Shown here: positions 1-6,787 of the stretch, one piece after another | How positions within the stretch are numbered: position 1 is the first letter of the stretch | Layout: each line of letters opens with the position of its first letter | NCBI GenBank assembly: GCA_017612495.1 | Contig: JAGAFQ010000032.1 | Span: 1 to 7,976 of the forward strand | Direction of reading: 5' to 3' | Length of the DNA: 7,976 nucleotides | Source: Clostridia bacterium | GTDB lineage: Bacteria; Bacillota; Clostridia; Oscillospirales; CAG-272 | The notes under the pieces: model-generated | The model's input: only the letters and a program-made list of their open reading frames with translations | Database searches by the model: none | Told to the model about the DNA's origin: nothing | Made by a program: the position numbers and the translations under genes

Positions 1-24
1 AAAAAAAGTCCGATGGCTTTTTTA
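1..24. terminator. Terminator-like hairpin at left edge
   Basis: A6-G (2-8), one bulged T (9), CC (10-11), loop GAT, GG (15-16) and C-T6 (17-23) form a 9-bp stem with one bulge. The outer A/T tracts give a U-run on either strand. It lies just beyond the stop codon of the leftward DUF1934 gene and can terminate it. It could equally end a rightward gene lying outside the window. The stem is mostly A-T and therefore weak, so the call is moderate. Confidence 0.5.
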
Positions 25-36
25 ACAACCCCTTTT

Positions 37-471
37 TCAGACGTACATATTTATTTCGATATCGGCGTGCTCTATTTCGCATCCGCCGTTTTCAATGGTC
101 GATTCGATAATAAGCTTTCCGCCGTCTTCCGAGAGGGTGTTTTCGATCTTGTTTGTCACAATAACGATCTCAAAAGAAATGCCTCCGGCAGAAAAAGAAG
201 CGGTGTGGCGCATATCCTTGCCGTAGACGTATATACACTCACATTCGCCGTGCTTGACTATCGTCACGCAGTCTTTATCAGTCTTATCGAAGATTATCGA
301 AACGGTGCCGATCTTCTTGCCCTCAAAAATATTGTCGTATGTTATTCTCATCTCATTCCCGTTTGTGCGGCAAAATGCCTCCGAGAGCGATTTGATATCG
401 TCGCACTCTTCGTCGGTGCCGATATATTCGATGCGAGAATTGATTTCAAGTTTTGTTTTTTTTAGTGCCAT
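37..471 (-). CDS. DUF1934 family protein (YwiB-like beta-barrel)
   Basis: A 144-residue protein that I match by overall pattern to DUF1934, small calycin-like beta-barrel proteins common in Firmicutes with no settled biochemical role. The sequence alternates short beta-strands, e.g. MRITYDN, VSIIFDK, CVTIVKHGE and FEIVIVTNKIE, and ends in acidic strands; the spacing of the ITYDN / VKHGE / ASFSAGG blocks fits the family. There is no signal peptide or membrane segment, so it should be cytosolic. The ATG at 471 is preceded by a good ribosome binding site (TGAGGGA, about 5 nt upstream). It is a single-gene unit, divergent from the GT4-CsaB gene, with its own promoter at 501-529 and a likely terminator at 1-24. 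Length matches the family. The family call is fairly safe; the function is unknown. Confidence 0.75.
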   Translation of the reverse strand: MALKKTKLEINSRIEYIGTDEECDDIKSLSEAFCRTNGNEMRITYDNIFEGKKIGTVSIIFDKTDKDCVTIVKHGECECIYVYGKDMRHTASFSAGGISFEIVIVTNKIENTLSEDGGKLIIESTIENGGCEIEHADIEINMYV

Positions 472-500
472 AACGTTCCCTCAATAGAATTGTTTAAACT

Positions 501-529
501 ATTATGGCACATTTTATGATATTTTGCAA
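501..529 (-). promoter_or_regulatory. SigA-type promoter for the DUF1934 gene
   Basis: On the minus strand, TTGCAA (-35, 524-529) is followed by a 17-nt spacer and CATAAT (-10, 501-506). The predicted transcript starts near 494, about 23 nt before the ATG at 471, with TGAGGGA in between. The -35 matches consensus at 4 of 6 positions and the -10 at 5 of 6. Assigned by sequence only. Confidence 0.6.
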
Positions 530-547
530 GCAAAGAAGAATATTCGG

Positions 548-576
548 TTGAAAAAACGGGGGGTGTTTGGTATAAT
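548..576 (+). promoter_or_regulatory. SigA-type promoter for the GT4-CsaB gene
   Basis: TTGAAA (548-553), an exact 17-nt spacer containing a run of six G, and a perfect TATAAT (571-576). Transcription should begin near 583. That leaves only about 14 nt before the GTG at 597 but about 23 nt before the ATT at 606, which bears on the choice of start codon. Confidence 0.7.
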
Positions 577-592
577 ATATATATCCTTAATG

Positions 593-600
593 AGGGGTGA
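593..600 (+). promoter_or_regulatory. Ribosome binding site that decides the start of the fusion gene
   Basis: AGGGGTGA can pair with the 16S anti-Shine-Dalgarno tail through GGTGA plus upstream G (one G-U). It overlaps the GTG codon at 597, so it cannot serve that codon. It sits 5 nt before an in-frame ATT at 606 and 17 nt before the first in-frame ATG at 618. The spacing fits initiation at ATT. Confidence 0.5.
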
Positions 601-2813
601 TTTTTATTAAGATCTTAATGGCGCTTATGGCTTTGAATATCGGCGGAGCTGAAACGCACGTCGTCGAGCTTTCAAAAGAGCTTTCGCGAATGGGGCACGA
701 GATCGTTGTCACATCCGCAGGAGGCGTATATACAAAGGAACTCAAAGAGGCGGGCATTCGCCACGTGCGTCTGCCTCTCCATAAGAAGACCCCGCTTTCG
801 GTAATAAGAAGTTATTTCGGCTTGCGCCGACTCATAAAAGAAGAGAATTTCGACGTCGTTCACGCCCACGCGAGAATACCGGCATTCATACTCGGCATTT
901 TGCAAAAGACGATGCACTTTCGTTTCACCACAAGCGCGCACCTCAATTTCAAGGTCAACGCATTTTGGCGCAAGATCTCCAACTGGGGCGAAAAATCCAT
1001 CGCCGTCAGCGAGGATATAAAGCAATATCTGATAGACGAATACGATATGAATCCCGGCTGTATCGGTGTTACGATAAACGGCATAGACACAGAACGTTTT
1101 TCAAAAGAGATAAATGCCGACGGCTTTGTTACGGAATTTGGCATCGACCGCTCAAACCGTCATATCGTCTATATCAGCCGTATGGATGCCGACCGTTCGG
1201 CACCTGCGTTCAATCTTGTCAACATAGCACCGCAAATTTTGGAAAAATTCCCCGACACCGATATTATCATCGTCGGCGGCGGAGACGATTTTGCAAGGAT
1301 CAAATCGCACGCCGATAATATGAATAAAAGGCTCGGAAAGCGTGCGATCATTTTGACCGATGCAAGGACGGATATCGCCGAGATAACGTCGATCTCCGAC
1401 GTTTTTGTCGGCGTTTCGCGCTCGGCTCTCGAAGCGATGTCCGCATCAAAAGCCGTTATTTTGTCGGGAAACCAGGGCTATATCGGCATATTCGAAAAAG
1501 ACAAATTCGATTTGGCTCTGCGCTCAAATTTCTGCTGCCGCGACAGCGGACCGACGACGGATGAAAAACTTCTTTCTGACGTTATGACTCTTTTGCAGTC
1601 ATCAAAAGAAGAGATCGACAAGCTCGGCGCATATAACCGACTTGTGATAGAAGAGAACTTCTCGCTTCACAAAATGGCGAAAGACTATGAAGATATGTAT
1701 CGTTCGATGCGCCCCTATCGCTATTATAAATACGGCGATGTCGTGCTCAGCGGATATTACGGCTTCGGCAATATGGGCGACGATTCGCTCTTGACCTGCA
1801 TTATCGACGAATTACGGCAGGTCGATCCCGACGTTAAAATCACCGTTTTCGCAAAGAACCCCTCGAAGATACGAAAGACCTTCGGTGTCAGAGCCGTCAA
1901 TCGCTTTTCGGTTTTGGGAATGATATCGGCACTCCGCCACTCAAAACTGCTTATAAACGGCGGCGGCAACCTTTTGCAGAACAGCACGAGCAACCGTTCG
2001 CTCTTCTATTATCTGTTTGTTATGCGCTTGGCAAAGCACTATAATAACAAGATAATGATCTACGCAAACGGCATAGGACCGATAAAGGGAGAAAAGAACT
2101 TAAATTCCGTCAAAGAAGCGCTGAATGACTGCGATCTCATAACACTTCGCGAAGACGATTCCATGGCGCTCGTAAAAGAACTCGGCGTCACAAAGCCTGT
2201 GGTATTGAGAACGGCAGACCCCGTTTTCAGAATGAAGACGGCGGGCAAAAACAGAATCGCGCTTATGCGCAAAATCATAGGGCTCGATGCCGATAAAAAA
2301 TATTTTGCCATATCTTTGCGCCGCATGGATGACGATGTTTGCGGCATGGAAAAAATCGCGAAGCTCATTAAAGTGATAAACGAAAAATACGGCTATTTGC
2401 CCGTGTTCGTGCCGATGCAGCCGAAATACGATTCGCCCACCTGCCGAAAGGTCGCCGAATTATCGGGGCTTGATTACAAAGAGATAGCAAATGTTGCCGG
2501 CGGCGAGCTTTTGGGACTGCTTTCGGATATGGAGTTCGCTTTGTCGATGCGCCTTCACACTTTGATATATGCCTGCGCGGCAAAGGTCCCCCCGATAGGA
2601 TTTTTATATGATATGAAGATCGCCGCATTTTTGAAAACCGTCGATTCAGACAGCGTTTTAGACAGTGATTGGAATTTAGACGGCGCAATGGCGCTCATAG
2701 ATAAGACCGTAGAGAATAAAGACGCGATCTCATCTCACATGCAGGAGTGTGCCGAAAGGCACAGCGCCGTTTCACACGAGGATGCAAAGCGCGCAATAGA
2801 ACTTCTGAAATAA
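597..2813 (+). CDS. GT4 glycosyltransferase fused to CsaB polysaccharide pyruvyl transferase
   Basis: A 738-codon two-domain protein. Residues 1 to about 372 are a GT-B fold family 4 glycosyltransferase: N-terminal glycine loop NIGGAETHVVEL (14-25), HAHAR (89-93), an acceptor-side INGIDTERF block near 160-168, and the nucleotide-sugar-binding region around SALEAMSASKAVI (about 275-287). From about residue 378 a CsaB-type pyruvyl transferase follows: GYYGFGNMGDDS (about 384-395), INGGGNLLQNSTS (about 452-464), IYANGIGPI, and MRLHTLIYA near 651. CsaB moves pyruvate from phosphoenolpyruvate onto secondary cell wall polymer sugars, creating the ketal recognised by SLH domains. Both domains look full length and should act at the inner membrane face. 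The nearest conventional start is GTG 597, but the ribosome binding site and the MKILMALM-type N terminus expected of relatives favour ATT 606. Own promoter and terminator make it monocistronic. The domain calls are firm; the exact sugar substrate is unknown. Confidence 0.88.
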   Translation: MIFIKILMALMALNIGGAETHVVELSKELSRMGHEIVVTSAGGVYTKELKEAGIRHVRLPLHKKTPLSVIRSYFGLRRLIKEENFDVVHAHARIPAFILGILQKTMHFRFTTSAHLNFKVNAFWRKISNWGEKSIAVSEDIKQYLIDEYDMNPGCIGVTINGIDTERFSKEINADGFVTEFGIDRSNRHIVYISRMDADRSAPAFNLVNIAPQILEKFPDTDIIIVGGGDDFARIKSHADNMNKRLGKRAIILTDARTDIAEITSISDVFVGVSRSALEAMSASKAVILSGNQGYIGIFEKDKFDLALRSNFCCRDSGPTTDEKLLSDVMTLLQSSKEEIDKLGAYNRLVIEENFSLHKMAKDYEDMYRSMRPYRYYKYGDVVLSGYYGFGNMGDDSLLTCIIDELRQVDPDVKITVFAKNPSKIRKTFGVRAVNRFSVLGMISALRHSKLLINGGGNLLQNSTSNRSLFYYLFVMRLAKHYNNKIMIYANGIGPIKGEKNLNSVKEALNDCDLITLREDDSMALVKELGVTKPVVLRTADPVFRMKTAGKNRIALMRKIIGLDADKKYFAISLRRMDDDVCGMEKIAKLIKVINEKYGYLPVFVPMQPKYDSPTCRKVAELSGLDYKEIANVAGGELLGLLSDMEFALSMRLHTLIYACAAKVPPIGFLYDMKIAAFLKTVDSDSVLDSDWNLDGAMALIDKTVENKDAISSHMQECAERHSAVSHEDAKRAIELLK

Positions 2814-2848
2814 AAAACAAGCGGAAAGTAAAACTTTCCGCTTGTTTT
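2814..2848. terminator. Bidirectional intrinsic terminator between convergent genes
   Basis: A perfect 16-bp inverted repeat (2814-2829 with 2833-2848, loop AAA). The core is ACAAGCGGAAAGT and the stem is flanked by A4 on one side and T4 on the other, so it works in both directions. It starts right after the stop codon of the GT4-CsaB gene and ends 2 nt before the stop codon of mntP, serving both convergent units. Confidence 0.9.
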
Positions 2849-2849
2849 A

Positions 2850-3419
2850 TTAAAAGAGTATTCCGAGATCCTGAAACAAAATTTTGATACCTATCGCAAT
2901 AAGAACGAGACCGCCCGCCATTTCGGCTTTCGATTTGTATTTTGCGCCGAAAATGTTTCCGATGATAATGCCCAAGATCGAGAGGGCAAAGGTGATGATC
3001 GCGATTATCGAAACCGAGATTATGGTATCTTTGAGAGCAAACTCGCGCAGAGCGAACGTTATGCCGACGGCGAGTGCGTCAATACTTGTGGCAACTGCCA
3101 TGGCAAGCATCGTCTTCGGTGAAAAATCGGGTTTTACGTCTTCGGGATCTTCAAAGGATTCCTTGACCATATTGAAGCCGATTATCGATAGAAGTCCGAA
3201 TGCGATCCAGTGGTCTATTCCCGTCAAGAAAGATGAAAAACTGTTGCCGAGCATATAGCCGATAAACGGCATAAGACCTTGAAAAATTCCGAAATAGAGT
3301 CCGACTGAAAGCGCGTGGCGCTTTTTCAGTTTTGATACCGCCAAGCCCTTGCAAACGGATACCGCAAAGGCATCCATCGACAGAGCCACGGCGAGCATCA
3401 AAATTTCAATTATATCCAT
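2850..3419 (-). CDS. mntP: Manganese efflux pump MntP
   Basis: A 189-residue integral membrane protein of the MntP (YebN, formerly DUF204) family, which exports Mn2+ and protects against manganese excess. Length is typical. The six expected helices lie at about 4-24, 35-58, 67-87, 104-126, 132-156 and 165-185. The two pseudo-repeat signatures are present: SMDAFAVSVCKGLA with Asp16, and ATSIDALAVGITFA with Asp114. Both aspartates correspond to the membrane acidic residues needed for transport in characterised MntP. The C-terminal glycine-rich helix AGGLVLIAIGIKIL is also intact. The ATG at 3419 has an AAGGA ribosome binding site 7 nt upstream and follows the nadE stop codon by only 12 nt, so it is the second gene of a nadE-mntP operon. 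I see no manganese (yybP-ykoY) riboswitch in front of it, since there is no room for one. Confidence 0.93.
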   Translation of the reverse strand: MDIIEILMLAVALSMDAFAVSVCKGLAVSKLKKRHALSVGLYFGIFQGLMPFIGYMLGNSFSSFLTGIDHWIAFGLLSIIGFNMVKESFEDPEDVKPDFSPKTMLAMAVATSIDALAVGITFALREFALKDTIISVSIIAIITFALSILGIIIGNIFGAKYKSKAEMAGGLVLIAIGIKILFQDLGILF

Positions 3420-3431
3420 ATTTTATCCTTG

Positions 3432-5342
3432 TCAAATTTCTTTTTCGAGCTCGTCGATCTCCGCGAGCCAAGTGGCGCTTTGCGCATCACTCGGCATTTT
3501 GAGATCGCCCCTTGCCGAAAGGGCAACGCTGCCGACCTTTACGCCGTCGGGCGCGCAGGAGCGTTTGAACTGCTGAGCAAAGAAGCGGCGGTGGAACACA
3601 CGCAGCCATTTGATTATCGTCTCATCCGAATAGTCATCGCCGAAGGTGTATTTGCATACGTAAAATATCTTCTTCGGCGAATAACCGCGGCGAATGAATG
3701 CCCAAAGGAAGAAATCGTGCAGCTCATAGGGACCGACGATATCCTCGGTCTTTTGAGCGATCTTGCCGCCTTTGTCGGGCAGAAGCTCGGGGCTTACGGG
3801 AGTATTTAAGACGTCTGTCAAAACGTCAGATAGCTCCTTATTCGATTTATCGGCAAAGGCCTTTACGATATAGCGTATAAGTGTTTTGGGGACGTCGCAA
3901 TTTACAGAGTACATTGCCATGTGGTCACCGTTATAGGTCGACCAGCCGAGCGCGATCTCCGAAAGGTCGCCCGTGCCGATGACAAGACCGCCGACTTCGT
4001 TGGCGATATCCATAAGCACCTGGGTGCGCTCTCTTGCCTGCGCATTTTCAAAGGTGACGTCGGCGTTTGCGATATCGTGACCGATATCTTCAAAATGACT
4101 CTTGACGGAATTTGCGATATTTATTTCGCGGAGTGTCGTGCCGAATGCCTTTGCAAGGCGTATCGTATTTTGATATGTGCGGTTTGTGGTGCCGAAGCAG
4201 GGCATCGTGCAAGTGATGATGTCAGAGGGGGAAAGCGAACAAAGTTTTGCCGAATGTGCGGCAACGATAAGCGCCAAGGTCGAATCGAGACCTCCCGAAA
4301 GACCGAGCACGAGTTTTTTTGTATTCGTGTGGCGAATGCGTTTTGCCAATGCCTGCGCCTGTATCTGCATTATCTCTTCGGCGCGGTCCCGAGTATTTTC
4401 ACTCGGCAAAAAGGGAAGCTTGTCAAATTTTCTTGTCAGCTTTGTGCTTGCAATGCCTATATCGAAACCGATATAGGTATAGTCCTTCTTTTCATAGTTA
4501 TAGTTCTGCATCTTCGAGCGCTCGAAGTTCAGAAAATCTATATCTATCTCGGATGCGGTAAGACCGTTTTCAAAGATCTGACTTTCTTTAATGATCTTGC
4601 CGTTTTCGGCGATTACGTTATGACCTGCAAAAACGCCGTCCGTCGTAGATTCATCCTTGCCGCTTTCGCAATAAACGTATCCGCAGCAGCAAACGGATGA
4701 GATATATGATACGGCTTTTTTGCGGTATTCATCGGCCCCGACGGTTTGACCCATATTTGAAAGATTTACAATGAGATTTGCGCCGTTTTTGGCGTGCTCG
4801 AAGGACGGCGGGCAAAGAGACGTCATATCGTTTGCTATCTCGGCGGAGATCATAAGCTTTTCATAGCCGTTTGCAAAAAAGATTATGTCTGTGCCGAACG
4901 GTACCGTATCAGACAGAAGGGTGATATTTTCGGTTTTTTTGCCGCAGGACGAGAAAACTCTTCCTTCGTATGAATCGCAGGAATTCTTGATATATTTTTT
5001 AGGCACGACGCCGAGTATTTTGCCGTGATTTATCGCAACACAAACGTTATAGACAAGACCGTTTGAAAACAAAGGCATACCGACAAAAATCAGCATATCG
5101 ACCTTTTTCGATGCGGCAACGATCTTTTCAAGCGCCTCTTTTGACGCATCCAAAAGTCTCGGCATGAGCATAAGATCCTGCGCGGTATAGCCGCAGATCG
5201 AAAGCTCGGGGAACACCAAAACAGAAACGCCGCTGTTTTTTGCCTCGTTTATGCCTTTTATTATCATTTCAGCATTGAATGCAATGTCGGCGACACGCAT
5301 ATCGGGGGTCATTGCTCCGACTTTGATAAATCCGTATTTCAT
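3432..5342 (-). CDS. nadE: NAD+ synthase with nucleophile-less glutaminase domain
   Basis: A 636-residue NadE of the two-domain glutamine-dependent class, cytosolic, last step of NAD+ synthesis (deamido-NAD + ATP + ammonia). Residues 1 to about 275 are the nitrilase-fold domain that normally releases ammonia from glutamine; about 315-620 are the synthetase. The synthetase is intact: P-loop LSGGLDST (348-355), TMPCFGTTNRTYQN (379-392), ENAQARERTQ (432-441), GTGDLSEIALGWSTYNGDHM (456-475), PKTLIRY and TPVSPELLP. In the amidase domain Glu46 (FPELSICGY) and Lys115 (VPKKY) remain, but the nucleophile position is Ala170: the motif E-I-C-E-D reads E-I-A-N-D (168-172), codon GCA. The usual NYxEFYE loop reads NSCDSYE (120-126). 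Cys177 is near but seven residues off. I infer use of free ammonia or ammonia from another amidotransferase. The ATG at 5342 gives the family N terminus; its ribosome binding site is weak. First gene of the operon with mntP. Confidence 0.93.
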   Translation of the reverse strand: MKYGFIKVGAMTPDMRVADIAFNAEMIIKGINEAKNSGVSVLVFPELSICGYTAQDLMLMPRLLDASKEALEKIVAASKKVDMLIFVGMPLFSNGLVYNVCVAINHGKILGVVPKKYIKNSCDSYEGRVFSSCGKKTENITLLSDTVPFGTDIIFFANGYEKLMISAEIANDMTSLCPPSFEHAKNGANLIVNLSNMGQTVGADEYRKKAVSYISSVCCCGYVYCESGKDESTTDGVFAGHNVIAENGKIIKESQIFENGLTASEIDIDFLNFERSKMQNYNYEKKDYTYIGFDIGIASTKLTRKFDKLPFLPSENTRDRAEEIMQIQAQALAKRIRHTNTKKLVLGLSGGLDSTLALIVAAHSAKLCSLSPSDIITCTMPCFGTTNRTYQNTIRLAKAFGTTLREINIANSVKSHFEDIGHDIANADVTFENAQARERTQVLMDIANEVGGLVIGTGDLSEIALGWSTYNGDHMAMYSVNCDVPKTLIRYIVKAFADKSNKELSDVLTDVLNTPVSPELLPDKGGKIAQKTEDIVGPYELHDFFLWAFIRRGYSPKKIFYVCKYTFGDDYSDETIIKWLRVFHRRFFAQQFKRSCAPDGVKVGSVALSARGDLKMPSDAQSATWLAEIDELEKEI

Positions 5343-5376
5343 AAAATTACCGTCTTTCAGTAAAATAATTATTATA

Positions 5377-5405
5377 AGAATACCATATTATATTATATTT
5401 GTCAA
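5377..5405 (-). promoter_or_regulatory. SigA-type promoter for nadE-mntP
   Basis: On the minus strand a perfect TTGACA (-35, 5400-5405), a 17-nt AT-rich spacer and TATTCT (-10, 5377-5382; 4 of 6 matches). The predicted start is near 5370, giving a leader of about 28 nt. The -35 lies 5 nt beyond the T-rich tail of the gap terminator. A second TATAAT-like hexamer overlaps downstream (5372-5377), but its spacing from TTGACA would be too long. No operator was recognised. Confidence 0.65.
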
Positions 5406-5410
5406 CGAAA

Positions 5411-5451
5411 CGCAAAAAAGAAAAGACCGCAAAGACGGGCTTTGCGGTCTT
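5411..5451 (-). terminator. Intrinsic terminator of gap
   Basis: On the minus strand AAGACCGCAAAG pairs perfectly with CTTTGCGGTCTT (5440-5451 with 5423-5434; 12 bp, 5-nt loop), followed by TTCTTTTTTG. It starts 16 nt after the gap stop codon and insulates gap from nadE. Confidence 0.92.
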
Positions 5452-5467
5452 AAATCTCGATTTACGA

Positions 5468-6535
5468 TCAGATCTCTGCGAAATACTTGATCGTGCGGAC
5501 CATCTGGCTTGTGTATGAGTTTTCGTTGTCATACCAAGAAACGACCTGTACCTGATAGGTGTCGTCGTCGATCTTTGATACCATGGTCTGAGTAGCATCG
5601 AAGAGTGAGCCGAATCTCATGCCGATTACGTCAGAAGAAACGATAGCATCGGTGTTGTAGCCGAATGACTCGGAAGCAGCAGCCTTCATAGCTTCGTTGA
5701 TGCCTTCCTTGGTAACGTCCTTGCCCTTAACGACTGCGACCAAAATAGTGGTAGAGCCGGTAGGAGTGGGAACACGCTGAGCGGAGCCGATGAGCTTGCC
5801 GTTGAGTTCGGGAATAACAAGACCGATCGCTTTTGCGGCGCCGGTGGAGTTAGGAACGATGTTAGCGGCACCTGCTCTTGCACGGCGAAGGTCGCCCTTC
5901 TTGTGAGGACCGTCCAAGATCATCTGGTCGCCGGTATAAGCGTGAATGGTGGACATGATACCGCTCTGAATGGGAGCGTAATCGTTGAGTGCTTTAGCCA
6001 TGGGAGCCAAGCAGTTGGTGGTGCAGGATGCAGCAGAGATGATGGTGTCTGCCTTGGTAAGAGTCTTTTCGTTTACGCCGTAAACGATAGTGGGGAGGTC
6101 GTTGCCTGCGGGAGCAGAAATAACGACTTTCTTAGCGCCTGCATCGATGTGAGCCTGAGCTTTTGCTTTTGCGGTGTAGAAACCGGTGCATTCCAAAACT
6201 ACGTCAACGTCAAGTGCTTTCCAGGGAAGATCCTGAGCCTTGGGAGAAGCGTAGATGGTGATCTCTTTGCCGTCAACTGTAATAGAGCCGGGAACCTTTA
6301 CGGTCTTGCCGTCTTCTTCAAAGATAGGTTCTTTTGAATCTACGCTGTGAAGATTTTCGCCGATCTTGCCGCAGTAGCTACCCTGAGCGGTATCATACTT
6401 GAGAAGATGAGCGAGCATTGCGGGAGATGTGAGGTCGTTGATAGCGACGATCTCATAACCTTTTGCACCGAACATCTGGCGGAATGCAAGACGACCGATA
6501 CGACCGAAACCGTTAATTGCAACTTTAATAGACAT
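5468..6535 (-). CDS. gap: Glyceraldehyde-3-phosphate dehydrogenase, class I
   Basis: A 355-residue type I phosphorylating GAPDH; converts glyceraldehyde-3-phosphate, phosphate and NAD+ to 1,3-bisphosphoglycerate in cytosolic glycolysis. Visible are the Rossmann start INGFGRIGR (8-16), Asp34 at the end of the second strand (AIND), which favours NAD over NADP, the catalytic motif ASCTTNCLAP with Cys171, the partner His198 (TIHAYTGDQ), the phosphate-binding region around RRARAGAANIVPNSTGAA (218-235), and the C-terminal WYDNENSYTSQMV. Nothing is missing. It is slightly longer than the usual 335-340 residues, through extra residues around 62-100. ATG 6535 has a strong GGAGGA ribosome binding site 8 nt upstream. 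Codon use is visibly biased (GGT, CGT, GCA) compared with neighbouring nadE, as expected of a very highly expressed gene. It is monocistronic, with its own promoter and terminator; no pgk, tpi or cggR is adjacent. Confidence 0.97.
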   Translation of the reverse strand: MSIKVAINGFGRIGRLAFRQMFGAKGYEIVAINDLTSPAMLAHLLKYDTAQGSYCGKIGENLHSVDSKEPIFEEDGKTVKVPGSITVDGKEITIYASPKAQDLPWKALDVDVVLECTGFYTAKAKAQAHIDAGAKKVVISAPAGNDLPTIVYGVNEKTLTKADTIISAASCTTNCLAPMAKALNDYAPIQSGIMSTIHAYTGDQMILDGPHKKGDLRRARAGAANIVPNSTGAAKAIGLVIPELNGKLIGSAQRVPTPTGSTTILVAVVKGKDVTKEGINEAMKAAASESFGYNTDAIVSSDVIGMRFGSLFDATQTMVSKIDDDTYQVQVVSWYDNENSYTSQMVRTIKYFAEI

Positions 6536-6586
6536 TTTATAATCCTCCGTAAACCTTAATTTATTATTAGGCTGTTACAAATATGT

Positions 6587-6615
6587 ATTATATTATATTT
6601 TTGCCGCTTTTACAA
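6587..6615 (-). promoter_or_regulatory. SigA-type promoter of gap
   Basis: On the minus strand TTGTAA (-35, 6610-6615), a 17-nt spacer and a perfect TATAAT (-10, 6587-6592). Predicted start is near 6580, giving a leader of about 45 nt that ends in ACGGAGGATT before the ATG. I looked for Rex-type or CggR-type operator palindromes and saw none that is convincing. Confidence 0.65.
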
Positions 6616-6717
6616 TAGGAAAAAGAAAAAAAATACATATTTTTTGTCAGAAATTTCACGGCTGACCGGCTCAAAATACGGTAAATATCAACAAATAAAA
6701 AGAAATGCAATAAACAG

Positions 6718-6746
6718 TTGCGAAAAGTGAAAAATTATTATACAAT
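6718..6746 (+). promoter_or_regulatory. SigA-type promoter of the PAS/kinase-like gene
   Basis: TTGCGA (6718-6723), a 17-nt spacer and TACAAT (6741-6746). Predicted start is near 6753, about 35 nt before the ATG, with AAGAGG as ribosome binding site. It diverges from the gap promoter; the roughly 100 nt between the two -35 boxes is AT-rich and holds no feature I can name. Confidence 0.55.
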
Positions 6747-6787
6747 ATATGTGAAAAAACGAAACTTAATTTTAAGAGGCCCAAAAA

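Noticed and set aside
13..465. Rightward open frame (150 codons) opposite the DUF1934 gene
   Set aside because: It lacks a ribosome binding site and family resemblance, whereas the opposite strand has both, plus a promoter.
3921..4700. Long rightward open frame (259 codons) inside nadE
   Set aside because: It is antisense to the conserved NadE reading frame, with no promoter or ribosome binding site that I can see and a low-complexity, Cys/Arg-rich product resembling no family.
5903..6337. Rightward open frame (144 codons) opposite gap
   Set aside because: A by-product of the strong codon bias of gap on the other strand; its translation looks like no known protein.
6625..6646. A-rich/T-rich inverted repeat (AAAAATA-CA-TATTTTT) upstream of gap, considered as terminator or operator
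   Set aside because: It is only A/T pairing in very AT-rich DNA, with no gene ending there; chance is a sufficient explanation.
6536..6787. Possible Rex or CggR operator between gap and the divergent gene
   Set aside because: TTGTAACAG and TGTTACAA-like pieces occur, but no full TTGTTAA-N4-TTAACAA-type palindrome or direct-repeat operator could be assembled.
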